DNA of 64,000 nt from Saccharopolyspora galaxeae (GCF_016526145.1 NZ_JADDUE010000003.1:62001-126000); one strand, 5' to 3'. Shown: positions 16,211-25,127, counted from the first letter of the stretch. Notes: a model not told the origin generated them from the letters alone. Made by a program: numbers and translations.

Positions 16211-17968
16211 ATGAGCGCACCCGCCCCGATCCGGCCGGCCTCGCTGGCCGTGTCCAGGTCGAACTTCGGCTTCTCCCCGGACGGCCGGGAAGTCGCGTGC
16301 GTCCGGACCAGCGAGGAGATCTCCACCCTCGAACTGTGGGACTTCGGCACCGCCAACCGGTCCGCACGGCCGCACAGCCTGCGGTCCCGCTCCCTCGGCA
16401 CGCGCCCGGCCCACTCCCGCGCATCCCGCTTCCCGCAGCAGCGCGACGGCACTGCACGCGCGCTGCACCGGGGCACCGTCGTCGACCCGTCCGCGCAGGC
16501 CACACCGCTCGGCGAAGGCCGCGTGCTGCTGCTGACGACGGATCACGAGCTCGCCGAGCTGGAACTGATCGACACGGCCGCCGCCCGCTCGCACCTGCTC
16601 GGGCAGGTGCGCGCCCAGGAGGGCTACCTGCTGGCGAGCCCGTCGGCCGCGCAACTCGGTTTCCTGATCGCCCGGGAGGACCGGGAGCGGAGTGCCGTCT
16701 GGCGGATCACCGACGGCCCGCCCGGTGTCGAGCCACTCGTGCGGCTGCCTGGTGCCGCCTCTGGGGGTGTGTGGCTCGACACCGACGCGGATCTGCTCGC
16801 GCTGAACCTCACCCGGCCGGACCGGCGGGTCGAAGGCGTGCTGGTCGACCTGCGCCGCGGGTCCTGGCAGCCGCTGTTCTCGCTGTCGTCCGACAGCGAC
16901 GACCGGATCCTGCTGCACCACCAGGGCTCCAAGCTGCTGCTGGTGCGCTCGACCGCGGACGGATCCGACCGGCTGGGCTGGGTCGTGCTGGACGGGGCGA
17001 GCACGGTGCGCTTCCCGGACCGGCTGACCTCGGCGCACGTCCCGCTGGCGGTGGACGGCGGCGGCCAGCGGGTATTGCTGCGGCGGGACTCCGGGGCGCT
17101 TTCCGCGCTGGAGCTCTACGCGCCGCGCGAGGACAAACTCACTCCGCTGTCGCTGCCGCCGGGCAGCACCGGGGACCGCGCCTGCCTGCCCGGCAAGGTG
17201 GTCCGCGTGCCGTTCTCCTCGCCGGCGCGGCCGTCGACGCTGGTCACGCTGGCGCCGAGCGGGGCGTGCTCGACGTTGCCGGAGGACTCGGAGGCTTCGG
17301 AGCTGCCGCCGTGGGCCTCCGCCGACCTGCTGCGGCTGGGCGGCGGCATCGAGGCGATCGTCTACGGCGGCGGCCAGTGGCGATCCTGCTCGCACCTGGT
17401 GCTCGCGCTGCACCCGCTGGAAGACGCGGTGTGGCGGTGGGAATTCCACCCGCTGTTCCAGGACCTGGCCGCGGTGGGGGTCGCGGTCATCGCCGCGAAC
17501 CACCGCGACGAGAACGGCGCGTGGGGCGCGCCGGGCCTGCCCGAGATCCTTTCGCTCGGGCACCACCTGCGTTCGCAGCGCCCGGGCCTGCCAGGGTCGA
17601 TGCTGATCGGTGGCGGGCACGGCGGGCGGATCGCGCTGCGCGCCGCCGGGACCGCGCCGGACCTGTGGTCGGGGTGCGCGGCGCTGGCACCGGAGCTGCT
17701 CGCCGACGACGAGCTGCCGCGCACGATCACCTCGGTGACTTCGCCCCTGCTGCTGGTGCACGGCGTCGAAGACGAGGTGGTGCCCGTGCAGCGAGCCAGG
17801 CAGCTGCGGCGGGCGGTCGCCGGGCTCGGCGCGGCCGGTCCTGAGCTGCGCTACTTCGAGGTCGCCGGTGATCACCGCGGGGTGGCCGCGGCGACCTCGG
17901 GCGCGCTGCGGGAGCGGATCGTGAGCTTCTGCCGGGGCGGCACGGCACCCTCGCCCGGGAGCCGTTGA
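16211..17968 (+). CDS. S9/prolyl-oligopeptidase-like protein lacking the catalytic serine
   Basis: Protein of 585 residues. The N-terminal about 370 residues are beta-rich (FSPDGREVACV, LELWDF, VLLLTTDHELAELEL) and read as a degenerate beta-propeller. The C-terminal about 200 form an alpha/beta-hydrolase domain. The expected GxSxGG nucleophile elbow reads MLIGGGHGGRIAL (464-476), with Gly469 where the serine should be. The acid region HGVEDEVVP (Asp521) and a histidine in GDHRG (His555) are still present. It is therefore either a non-catalytic binding protein or an enzyme with altered chemistry. It lies just downstream of the BTAD regulator and close to the DprE2-like gene. No signal peptide was seen. 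Confidence 0.7.
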   Translation: MSAPAPIRPASLAVSRSNFGFSPDGREVACVRTSEEISTLELWDFGTANRSARPHSLRSRSLGTRPAHSRASRFPQQRDGTARALHRGTVVDPSAQATPLGEGRVLLLTTDHELAELELIDTAAARSHLLGQVRAQEGYLLASPSAAQLGFLIAREDRERSAVWRITDGPPGVEPLVRLPGAASGGVWLDTDADLLALNLTRPDRRVEGVLVDLRRGSWQPLFSLSSDSDDRILLHHQGSKLLLVRSTADGSDRLGWVVLDGASTVRFPDRLTSAHVPLAVDGGGQRVLLRRDSGALSALELYAPREDKLTPLSLPPGSTGDRACLPGKVVRVPFSSPARPSTLVTLAPSGACSTLPEDSEASELPPWASADLLRLGGGIEAIVYGGGQWRSCSHLVLALHPLEDAVWRWEFHPLFQDLAAVGVAVIAANHRDENGAWGAPGLPEILSLGHHLRSQRPGLPGSMLIGGGHGGRIALRAAGTAPDLWSGCAALAPELLADDELPRTITSVTSPLLLVHGVEDEVVPVQRARQLRRAVAGLGAAGPELRYFEVAGDHRGVAAATSGALRERIVSFCRGGTAPSPGSR

Positions 17969-17992
17969 TCACCGTCGGGCAGACTGGCCGCG

Positions 17993-18736
17993 ATGAGCGG
18001 AACGGTTCTGGTCCTCGGCGGGCGCAGCGAGATCGGCGTGGCACTGGCCCGGCGGCTGGTGGACGCGGGCGCGCGCACCGTCGTGCTCGCCGCCCGGCGC
18101 AGCGGTGACCTCGACGAGCAGGAGCGCGAGCTGCGGCAGGCGGGCGCGGACCACGTCGAACGGGTCGAGTTCGACGCCGACGACACCGGCAGGCACCGGG
18201 AAGTCCTCGACCAGATCACCGAGCGGCACGGCCCGATCGACGACGTGATCGTCTCGTTCGGCATCCTCGGCGATCAGCAGCGGGCCGAGACCGACGCCGA
18301 GCACGCGATGTCGATCGTGCACACCGACTACGTGGCGCACGTGACGGTGCTGACCCACCTGGCGACGCTGCTGCGGGCGCAGGGACGCGGGCGGATCGTG
18401 GTGTTCTCCTCGGTGGCCGGGGTCCGGGTGCGGCGGGCGAACTACGTGTACGGCTCGGCCAAGGCCGGCCTGGACGGATTCGCCAGCGGGCTCTCCGACG
18501 CTCTGGCGGGTACCGGTGTGCACCTGCTGGTGGTGCGGCCGGGGTTCGTGATCGGGCGGATGACCGAAGGAATGTCGCCCGCGCCGTTCTCCAGCACCCC
18601 GGATCAGGTCGCGGACTCGGCCGCGCGGGCGCTTCGCCGCGGCAGGAACGAGGTGTGGGTGCCGTTCGCGCTGCGGGTGCTCTTCGGCGTGCTGCGGTAC
18701 GCGCCGCGGGCGGTGTGGCGCCGGATGCCGCGCTAG
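17993..18736 (+). CDS. DprE2-like short-chain dehydrogenase
   Basis: SDR of 247 residues: TVLVLGGRSEIGVALARRLV (NAD(P) fold; GGxSEIG is the DprE2 variant of TGxxxGIG), VSFGILGD, FSSVAGVRVRRANYVYGSAKAGLDGFASGLSDAL (Ser-Tyr-Lys catalytic set) and VRPGFVIGRMT. This closely resembles decaprenyl-phospho-2-keto-D-erythro-pentose reductase (DprE2), which makes the arabinose donor for arabinogalactan. No DprE1 partner is adjacent, so the function may be related but distinct. It starts 24 bases after the S9-like gene. The ATG at 17993 is clear. Confidence 0.72.
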   Translation: MSGTVLVLGGRSEIGVALARRLVDAGARTVVLAARRSGDLDEQERELRQAGADHVERVEFDADDTGRHREVLDQITERHGPIDDVIVSFGILGDQQRAETDAEHAMSIVHTDYVAHVTVLTHLATLLRAQGRGRIVVFSSVAGVRVRRANYVYGSAKAGLDGFASGLSDALAGTGVHLLVVRPGFVIGRMTEGMSPAPFSSTPDQVADSAARALRRGRNEVWVPFALRVLFGVLRYAPRAVWRRMPR

Positions 18737-18750
18737 AAATCCCCGCACAG

Positions 18751-18785
18751 CCGCCGAAACCGCCAGTACTGGACGGATTCGGCGG
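18751..18785 (+). terminator. Terminator hairpin after the DprE2-like gene
   Basis: CCGCCGAAACC (18751-18761) pairs with GGATTCGGCGG (18775-18785), 10 of 11 bases matched, starting 14 bases after the gene's stop. Confidence 0.6.
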
Positions 18786-18872
18786 TTCTCGCCACACTTG
18801 GGTGGCCAGGCCGCAGGCACGTCGGGCCGGGCCGGGCCAGAGCCGACAGGTGTGGGAAATGAAGGTGTCCTC

Positions 18873-19265
18873 ATGACGACCGAACGCAACGTGCTCGGTG
18901 GCGAGCTGGAGCCCTGCGGCACCGATCCCCTCACCGGCTTCTACCGGGACGGATGTTGCTCCACCGGACCCGAGGACGTCGGCAGGCACACCGTCTGCGC
19001 GGTGGTGTCCACCGAATTCCTCGTGCAGCAGCAGGAAGCGGGCAACGACCTGGTCACGCCGCGCCCCGAGCACGGGTTCGCCGGCCTGCAACCGGGTGAT
19101 CGCTGGTGCGTGTGCGCCGACCGCTGGCGGGAGGCGTACGAGGCGGGTGTGGCACCGCCGGTGCTGCTGGCCGCCACGCACGCCGACACCACCGAAGTCG
19201 TTCCGCTGAGCGCGCTGCGTGAGCATTCCGTGGACGTGCCCGCCGATCCGAGCGCGCTGATCTGA
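18873..19265 (+). CDS. DUF2237 family protein
   Basis: Protein of 130 residues with the hallmarks of DUF2237: NVLGGELEPCGTDPLTGFYRDGCC at the N-terminus, VCAVVSTEFLVQQQEAGNDL, and LQPGDRWCVCADRWREA with LLAATH near the end. Several conserved cysteines and acidic residues suggest metal binding or a redox site, but the biochemical role is unknown. ATG 18873 has only a weak GGTG upstream. It stands alone between a terminator and a TetR gene. Confidence 0.85.
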   Translation: MTTERNVLGGELEPCGTDPLTGFYRDGCCSTGPEDVGRHTVCAVVSTEFLVQQQEAGNDLVTPRPEHGFAGLQPGDRWCVCADRWREAYEAGVAPPVLLAATHADTTEVVPLSALREHSVDVPADPSALI

Positions 19266-19501
19266 ACTCGCCGGAGTCCCGGCACCGGGCGGGCACCGTT
19301 CTCGCCCGCGCTGCGCCGGGTGGCTGAGGTGGTCCGGGGGCGGTCGGAGTCGTTCCCGGCCGCAGTCGGCCGTGTTCCGGCGCCGTTCTCGCTCGGCGCG
19401 GCCGGTCGGTGATGTTCGCGACGCGCGCGTGCGGCGGGTTGGTTCGGCGCTCGCCGATCGGCAGACTGGTCCGGACGCACCGGAGGCGAGGAGGAGCGCG
19501 G

Positions 19502-20119
19502 ATGCCAGCCGAACAGCCGTCCGGCGACCCCGTGCTCGGCCTCCCCCGCGCCCAGCCCGCCGAACGGGCCGATGCGGCGCGGAACCGCAAGCGGATCTTG
19601 GACGCGGCCCGGGACATCGTGCGCACCAGCGGCGTCGAAGGACTCTCCATGGAGGAGGTCGCGCACTCCGCCGGTGTCGGCGTTGGCACCGTCTACCGCC
19701 GGTTCGGCGACCGCGCCGGGCTGGCCTACGCGCTGCTCGACGAGCGGGAACGCGAGTTCCAGGAGTCCTTCCTGCGCGGCGCTCCGCCGCTCGGACCCGG
19801 CGCCGCGGCCGCCGAGCGCATCACCGCGTTCCTGCACGCACTGGTCGCCCGGGTCGAGGAGCAGTCGGCGCTGCTGCTGCTGGCCGAGCACAACACCCCG
19901 CACGCGCGGTACCTCAGCGGGGCTTACGCGGTGCATCACCGCCACCTCGCCGAGCTGCTGCGGCAGGCCAGGCCGGGCTCGGACGAGCACTACCTGGCGG
20001 ACGCGCTGCTGGCCCCGCTCGGCGCCGGCATGGTGACCTACCAGCGGGAGATCGCCGGGATGCAGCCGGAACGGATCAAGGCAGGGCTGGCGGATCTGGT
20101 GCGCGCGCTGGTGGCATGA
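19502..20119 (+). CDS. TetR-family transcriptional regulator
   Basis: Protein of 205 residues. The N-terminal HTH is KRILDAARDIVRTSGVEGLSMEEVAHSAGVGVGTVYRRFGDRAGLAYALLDERE, a canonical TetR domain at residues about 24-77. The C-terminal helices form the ligand and dimer domain. ATG 19502 is preceded by a strong GAGGAGGAG and is preferred to upstream in-frame starts with Arg-rich, non-conserved extensions. No operator palindrome was found in 19266-19501. It could control the minus-strand oxidative operon that starts at 26762, whose promoter has a TetR-like dyad; this is speculative. Confidence 0.88.
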   Translation: MPAEQPSGDPVLGLPRAQPAERADAARNRKRILDAARDIVRTSGVEGLSMEEVAHSAGVGVGTVYRRFGDRAGLAYALLDEREREFQESFLRGAPPLGPGAAAAERITAFLHALVARVEEQSALLLLAEHNTPHARYLSGAYAVHHRHLAELLRQARPGSDEHYLADALLAPLGAGMVTYQREIAGMQPERIKAGLADLVRALVA

Positions 20120-20129
20120 CCGTCCATAG

Positions 20130-20378
20130 TGTCCTACGGCGTGGCTGTGCCGCACGGACGTGCGGATCCGCGGGGCCGCCCGGTCCAACCCCTGCGTGCT
20201 GCAACAGCTCAGCGGCACCTACGACGCGGGCAACTCCCTCGACGCGCTGTGGCTGGGTGGCAACATCGCGCTCGGCGCGGCGGGACTGCATCCCACGTTG
20301 GCCGCGTTCGGCGAACCCGGGCCGGACGAGGAGCTGAACCTGAGCCGCTGGGGGTGGCCGCGCTGCGGGCCAGGCGCT
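20130..20378 (+). pseudogene. Probable remnant of a GGDEF/EAL sensor protein membrane domain
   Basis: The frame after the TAG at 20127 encodes GTYDAGNSLDALWLGGNIALGAAGLHPTLAAFGEP and then ELNLSRW. The D-x-x-W-L...G-x-x-A-L-H-P pattern resembles the last transmembrane helices of actinobacterial MHYT/7TM diguanylate cyclase/phosphodiesterase proteins. There is no start codon with a ribosome-binding site, no GGDEF or EAL domain follows, and the frame then runs antisense through the TenA-like gene. It is read as a decayed fragment. The identification is from memory of the motif and is tentative. Confidence 0.35.
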
Positions 20379-20405
20379 GCGCAGGGATCGGTTCGTGCGC
20401 GGAAC

Positions 20406-21065
20406 CTAGCCCGCGTCGGCGAGGGTGTTCCAGAACATCAGCTCGAACTCCTGGAACAGGCGCGCCTGCTCGCGGGCGGTGGACTCGGTCAACTTCCCGG
20501 CGTCGAGCCCGGCCTGCACCGCCGCTTCGGCCTGCTCGGCGGCCCCGGCAGCGGGGTGCGCGAACAGGTCGAAGAACTCGCAGTCCTGTTCGGACAAGCC
20601 GTAGTGCGACCGCAGGCCGTGCGCGATCTCGGCGCAATACCCGCCCCACGCCGCGAAGTTCGACACGATGGCGACCGCCGCGTCGGCGGGCTCGGCGTGC
20701 AGCGCCAGCCACGACATGTACGCCGGGTACGCCTGGCAGCCCGCTGCGGGGCGGTAGGCAGCCACCTCGTCGTCGTCCCACCCGAGCGCGCGGGCGAGTT
20801 TCGGCAGCGCGTTGAGCGCGGCGCCTTCGCCCGCGGCGAGCCCGGCGAAGAACTCCCGGGTGGGCCGGTCGGTGGCGCGGGCCGACAGGGTCAGGAAGCT
20901 GCGCCAGTCGCACGGCACGATGCGGTGTTCCTCAGCGGCCAGCGCGGCAGGCACCGCACGCGGGGCGTTGCCGTGCCGGACCAGCGGGACCAGCCGGTTG
21001 CCGCCCTCACGCGGGGCGAGGTCCTGCTGCACCGAGTCCAACAGCGCACGAGCGGAGCCAGTCAT
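20406..21065 (-). CDS. TenA/THI-4/PqqC-family protein
   Basis: All-helical protein of 219 residues resembling the TenA/heme-oxygenase-like fold: EEHRIVPCDWRSFLTLSARA, AYPAYMSWLALHAEPADAAVAIVSNFAAWGGYCAEIAHGLRSHYGLSEQDCEFFDLFA, and a C-terminal EFELMFWNTLADAG. Acidic and aromatic residues typical of the TenA pocket are present, with a Cys (YCAEI). Family members include aminopyrimidine aminohydrolases (thiamin salvage) and oxidative non-haem proteins. No thiamin genes are adjacent, so the substrate is unknown. It is the last gene of a minus-strand run after the decarboxylase-like gene. Confidence 0.65.
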   Translation of the reverse strand: MTGSARALLDSVQQDLAPREGGNRLVPLVRHGNAPRAVPAALAAEEHRIVPCDWRSFLTLSARATDRPTREFFAGLAAGEGAALNALPKLARALGWDDDEVAAYRPAAGCQAYPAYMSWLALHAEPADAAVAIVSNFAAWGGYCAEIAHGLRSHYGLSEQDCEFFDLFAHPAAGAAEQAEAAVQAGLDAGKLTESTAREQARLFQEFELMFWNTLADAG

Positions 21066-21112
21066 GACCGCGATGATCGCACGCCGCGCACCGGCCGCTG
21101 ATCAGAAAACCC

Positions 21113-21736
21113 TCAGTTCTCGTCGCCGAAGCGCAACGACACGTCCCGCAGCTGCACGCTGGCCAGCGGCCGCCTGCCCGCCAGCCAGGCCAGCGGGCCG
21201 CTCGCCTCGAACCGCCAGGACGCGGTGCACAGGCCCGCCGGGGACGACCCGTGGAAACCGCTGATCTTGAGCCGGCCGTCGAGGGTCTGCGCGAGCTGGT
21301 AGTCGAACGGCCAGTTCCCGGGCAGCTTCGCCAGCCGGGTGAACCCGGCCGAGGCGATGCCGTCCGCAGCGAACGACGCGACCCGCGATTCGCCGGCCTG
21401 CCCGGTCGCCGAACGCAGCCGGAACCGCGCCAGCTCCTTCGGGATGCCCCAGAGCTCGCGGCCGCCCTGCTTGGACGCGGCGCTGTCCACCCAGATCTTC
21501 GTGATGGTCACGTGCGGGCGGCCGTCGTGGCGCACCAGCACCGCCTCCAGCAGCTCGTTGTACTCCAGCACCGAACCCGGCCCGTAGACCAGCCACGCGG
21601 TGCCGACCAGCCCGGAACCGCCGAGCAGCGCAGGCTCGGTCCCGGCCGGGACATCCGGCAGCTCGAACGCGGGCACCGGCCACAGCGACATGTGCATGCT
21701 GGCGCGCATGTTCCACGGTTCGGGCGGATAGGTCAT
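21113..21736 (-). CDS. Acetoacetate decarboxylase (ADC)-like protein
   Basis: Protein of 207 residues with the ADC-fold signature GGRELWGIPKELARF; the lysine in WGIPK aligns with the Schiff-base region of acetoacetate decarboxylase. YNELLEAVLV and GNWPFDYQLAQTLDGRLKISGF are further conserved blocks. ADC-like proteins also include aldolase-dehydratases, so decarboxylation of a beta-keto acid is only one possibility. ATG 21736 has GGAGG at good spacing; the in-frame extension upstream to 21898 is Pro/Gly/Arg-rich and rejected. It follows the GMC oxidoreductase by 23 bases, so it is likely in the same operon. Confidence 0.8.
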   Translation of the reverse strand: MTYPPEPWNMRASMHMSLWPVPAFELPDVPAGTEPALLGGSGLVGTAWLVYGPGSVLEYNELLEAVLVRHDGRPHVTITKIWVDSAASKQGGRELWGIPKELARFRLRSATGQAGESRVASFAADGIASAGFTRLAKLPGNWPFDYQLAQTLDGRLKISGFHGSSPAGLCTASWRFEASGPLAWLAGRRPLASVQLRDVSLRFGDEN

Positions 21737-21759
21737 CGATGCCTCCAAGCTCTGGGCGT

Positions 21760-23442
21760 TCAGACGGGGGTGACCGGCAGGCGCAGTGCGCCCGGCGCGG
21801 CCTCCGGCACGACCGGGCGGCCGGGCGTGCTCGCGGGGACCTGCTGGTACGGCTCGCCGAGTTCCGGGCGGCGGTCCGGTTCGCCCTTGTTCGGCCACAG
21901 CGCCATCGCCCGCTCTGCCTGCGCGGTGATCGTCAGCGAGGGATTCACCCCGAGGTTGGCCGAGATCGTGGAGCCGTCCACGACGTGCAGCCCCGGATGG
22001 CCGTAGAGGCGATGGTACGGGTCCACGACACCCTGCTCGGCGTCCGCGCCGATCGCGCAGCCGCCGATGAAGTGCCCGGTGATGGGCACGTTGGCCAGAT
22101 CGGCCCAGCTGCCCGCCGGTACGCCGCCGATGTCGCGCGCGACCGCGCGGGCCGCGTCGTGCCCGGCCGGGATCCAGGTGGGGTTCGGCTCACCGCCGCC
22201 CTGCTCGCTGGTGAGCCTTCGCCCGAACAGGCCGCGTTTGCTGCGCAGCGTCAGGGAGTTGTCCACCGCCTGCATCACCAGCAGGATGATCGCCTGCTGC
22301 GACCAGCGCCGCGGGTTGTGCAACGTGGGCAGGTCGCGCCAGTTGCGCAGCATGTGCCGCAATCCCAGCAGCAGGCGGTTGCGTCCCGGCTTCGGGTCCA
22401 CCAGCGACGCCTCCAGCAGGGCGAGCAGGTTGCTGCCCTTGCCGTAGCGGACCGGTTCGATGTGCGTCGTCGAGTCCGGGTGCAGCGACGAGGTGATCGT
22501 GACTCCTTCGCTGAAGTCGCGTTCGGACCCTTTCGCGCGGGCGGCGAGGATCTGCTCGGAGTTGGTGCGGCTGAGCACGCCCAGCTTGGCCGAAATGCGC
22601 GGCAGCACGCCCTCGTCGCGCATCCGGTGCAGCAGCTTCTGGGTGCCCAGCGCGGAGGCGGAGAAGATCACCTGGTCTGCGGTGAAGGTCTTGCGGTGCT
22701 TGCGGAATCGGCCACCGGTGCGCACGGTGTCCACTGCGTACCCGCCGTCCGGCAGCGGCCGCACCGTCGTGGCCGTGGTCATCGGATGCACCGCGGCGCC
22801 CGCGTTCTCCGCCAGATGCAGGTAGTTCTTCGCCACGGTGTTCTTCGCGCCGTGCCTGCACCCGGTCATGCAAGCTCCACAGTGGATGCATCCGCTGCGG
22901 TCCGGTCCGGCGCCGCCGAAGAAGGGGTCGGCGGCGGTTTCCCCCGGCTCGCCGAAGAAAACCCCGACCTGGGAGGTGTGGTAGGTGTCGCCGATGCCGA
23001 GCTCCTCGCCGACCCGCCGCATGACCTCATCGGACGGTGTGTCGCGCGGGTTGCGGGTCACACCGAGCATCCGCTTGGCCTGGTCGTAGTAGGGCGCGAG
23101 TTCCTGCTCCCAGTCGGTGATCCCGGCCCACTGCGGGTGCCGGTAGAACTCCTTCGGCGGTTCGTACAGCGTGTTCGCGTACACCAGGGAACCGCCGCCC
23201 ACTCCGGCGCCGCTGAGGATCAGCACGTCCTTGAGCAGGTTGAGCCGGAAGATGCCGTAGCAGCCCAGCGCGGGCAGGTACAGGTAGTCGCGGACCCGCC
23301 AGGAGGTCTTCGGGAAGTCCGCGTCGGAGAAGCGCTTGCCCGCTTCGAGCACCCCCACCCGGTAGCCCTTCTCGGTCAGCCGCAGCGCGGAAACCCCGCC
23401 GCCGAAACCGGATCCGATGACGAGCACGTCGTAGTCGGCCAT
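21760..23442 (-). CDS. GMC-family oxidoreductase, cholesterol oxidase (ChoD)-like
   Basis: FAD enzyme of 560 residues. The N-terminal fold is YDVLVIGSGFGGGVSALRLTEKGY; GAGVGGGSLVYANTLYEPP is the second GMC signature. A cysteine-rich segment CIHCGACMTGCRHGAKNT follows, and the C-terminus has GHFIGGCAIGADAEQGVVDPYHRLYGHPGLHVVDGSTISANLGVNPSLTITAQAERA with the catalytic His/Asn region. The arrangement and length match the mycobacterial ChoD-type cholesterol oxidase group (about 578 residues). It may oxidise a sterol or other cyclic or secondary alcohol. ATG 23442 is preferred to the TTG two codons earlier; GAGG lies upstream. Confidence 0.85.
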   Translation of the reverse strand: MADYDVLVIGSGFGGGVSALRLTEKGYRVGVLEAGKRFSDADFPKTSWRVRDYLYLPALGCYGIFRLNLLKDVLILSGAGVGGGSLVYANTLYEPPKEFYRHPQWAGITDWEQELAPYYDQAKRMLGVTRNPRDTPSDEVMRRVGEELGIGDTYHTSQVGVFFGEPGETAADPFFGGAGPDRSGCIHCGACMTGCRHGAKNTVAKNYLHLAENAGAAVHPMTTATTVRPLPDGGYAVDTVRTGGRFRKHRKTFTADQVIFSASALGTQKLLHRMRDEGVLPRISAKLGVLSRTNSEQILAARAKGSERDFSEGVTITSSLHPDSTTHIEPVRYGKGSNLLALLEASLVDPKPGRNRLLLGLRHMLRNWRDLPTLHNPRRWSQQAIILLVMQAVDNSLTLRSKRGLFGRRLTSEQGGGEPNPTWIPAGHDAARAVARDIGGVPAGSWADLANVPITGHFIGGCAIGADAEQGVVDPYHRLYGHPGLHVVDGSTISANLGVNPSLTITAQAERAMALWPNKGEPDRRPELGEPYQQVPASTPGRPVVPEAAPGALRLPVTPV

Positions 23443-23490
23443 GCGCAACCTCGCTGTCGTTTCACCACTGTGGACACACTCGGCGGGGGG

Positions 23491-24969
23491 TCAGGACTGC
23501 ACGGCACCCGGGCTCAGGACCCGGTAGTCGTCCAGCGCCACCCGCCGGGTGCGGCGCCGGTACTCGGCCATCGAACCGGGCCAGTTCGTGCTGATCCGCC
23601 CGTCCGCACCGCGATACCAGCTCGAGCAGGTCGTCCACACGCTGTGCTGCAACCGTTCCTGGATCTCGCGGTCGAATTCTTCGGCCGCCTCGGCGCGCAC
23701 CTCCAACGCCGCGCCGCTCCGGCGCACGATCTCCCGCACCGCGCGCACCACGTACCGCGCCTGACTTTCCAGCATGTGCACGATGGAACCGGATCCGAGG
23801 TTGGTGTTCGGGCCGTACATCAGGAACATGTTCGGGAATTGCGGCACCGACATCCCCAGGTAGGCGCGCGCGCCGTCGCCCCACTCCTCGCTCAGCAGCC
23901 GGTTTCCCTTGCCGCGCACCGTGATCGAGGAGAGGAAGTGCTGCGCGTCGAAGCCGGTGCCGAAGATCAGCACGTCGGCGTCGTGCTCGATGCCGTCCGC
24001 GGTCCGGATGCCGCTGGGCGTGACCCGCTCGATCGACTCGCGCTCCAACCGCACTCCGGGCCGGTTGAACGCCGGGTAGTAGTCGCTGGAGAACAGCACC
24101 CGCTTGCAACCGATGGCGTGGTCCGGGGTCATCCCCTCCGCCGTCTCGGCTTCAGCGAGCTGCGCTGCGCGGTGCCTGCGCGCCACGGCGGTGAACGCGC
24201 GGCCGATCGGCTGCGCGGTGGTCATCCCGCGCCCGGCGAACTCGAAGAACAACCACACTCCGAGCCTGCCCAGCAGTTGCGCACCCGGAACGCGGCGGAA
24301 CGCGAATTCGTGCCGCGGCCGGTACGGACGGTCCGGGCGGGGCACCACGTGCGGTGCGGAGCGCTGGAAAACCGTCAGCTTCGCGGCGCGCTCGGCGATC
24401 TCGGGCACGAACTGGATCGCGCTCGCGCCGGTGCCGACCACCGCGACGTTCTTCCCGGCCAGCTCGCAGCCGTGGTCCCACCGCGCGGAGTGGAACGCCC
24501 GGCCCGCGAACTCCTCGCGGCCCGGCAGATCCGGCACCAGCGGCTCGCTGAGCTGGCCGACCGCGGGTACGAGCACGTCGGCCTGCACCTGCTCGCCGGA
24601 CTCGGTCCGCAACCGCCACCGGCACTGCTGCTCGTCGTAGTGCGCGGCCACGATCGCGGTGCTGAGCCGCAGGTGGTCGGTGAGCCCGTAGTGCTCGACG
24701 CACCGGCGCAGGTACCGCAAGATCTCCGGCTGCCGGGCGAACCGGAACCGCCAGCGCGGTTCCCGCGCGTGCGAGAACGAATACAGGTGCGACGGCACGT
24801 CGCAGGCGGCTCCCGGATAGGTGTTGTCCCGCCACACACCGCCGACGCGAGCGGCCCGCTCGTAGATGGTGAACGAGGTGTACCCGGCGCGGCGCAGTTC
24901 GGCCGCCACCGCGATACCGGCGAAACCACTGCCGATGATGGCAACATGCGGCGGGCGGATCGGTGCCAT
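23491..24969 (-). CDS. Flavin-containing / Baeyer-Villiger-type monooxygenase
   Basis: Class B flavoprotein monooxygenase of 492 residues. FAD motif: HVAIIGSGFAGIAVAAELRRAGY. The BVMO/FMO-like fingerprint is FAGRAFHSARWDHGCELAGKNVAVVGTGASAIQFVPEIA, combining an FxGxxxHxxxW-type sequence with the NADPH Rossmann GTGASA. DVLIFGTGFDAQHF is near the C-terminus. It would insert oxygen next to a ketone or hydroxylate a heteroatom. It precedes the GMC oxidase and follows the acyl-CoA ligase, suggesting alcohol to ketone to ester conversion of a cyclic or long-chain substrate. ATG 24969. It resembles the mycobacterial MymA and EthA type enzymes. Confidence 0.86.
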   Translation of the reverse strand: MAPIRPPHVAIIGSGFAGIAVAAELRRAGYTSFTIYERAARVGGVWRDNTYPGAACDVPSHLYSFSHAREPRWRFRFARQPEILRYLRRCVEHYGLTDHLRLSTAIVAAHYDEQQCRWRLRTESGEQVQADVLVPAVGQLSEPLVPDLPGREEFAGRAFHSARWDHGCELAGKNVAVVGTGASAIQFVPEIAERAAKLTVFQRSAPHVVPRPDRPYRPRHEFAFRRVPGAQLLGRLGVWLFFEFAGRGMTTAQPIGRAFTAVARRHRAAQLAEAETAEGMTPDHAIGCKRVLFSSDYYPAFNRPGVRLERESIERVTPSGIRTADGIEHDADVLIFGTGFDAQHFLSSITVRGKGNRLLSEEWGDGARAYLGMSVPQFPNMFLMYGPNTNLGSGSIVHMLESQARYVVRAVREIVRRSGAALEVRAEAAEEFDREIQERLQHSVWTTCSSWYRGADGRISTNWPGSMAEYRRRTRRVALDDYRVLSPGAVQS

Positions 24970-25127
24970 CGCGGACTCCTGGGGCTCGTGCGCTGCAGTT
25001 CGGAGATCACGCTAAGCCGCAGCCGCCCGCACCGGTCTGACCCCGGCGGTCAGATCGTTGACATCTTCGGACACCGGACTCATCGGGCACTGGCCTCACC
25101 GGCACCGAGCGCACCGGGGCACCGGGC

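Noticed and set aside
12912-16505. Minus-strand open frame of about 1,200 codons
   Set aside because: Antisense of the BTAD regulator, which has clear domains (Walker A, BTAD). The opposite frame has no recognisable motif.
19502-20119. TetR protein as the proven regulator of the 21113-26762 operon
   Set aside because: The dyad at 26778-26799 is 6.7 kb away and no matching site was found beside the TetR gene, so the link is kept only as speculation.
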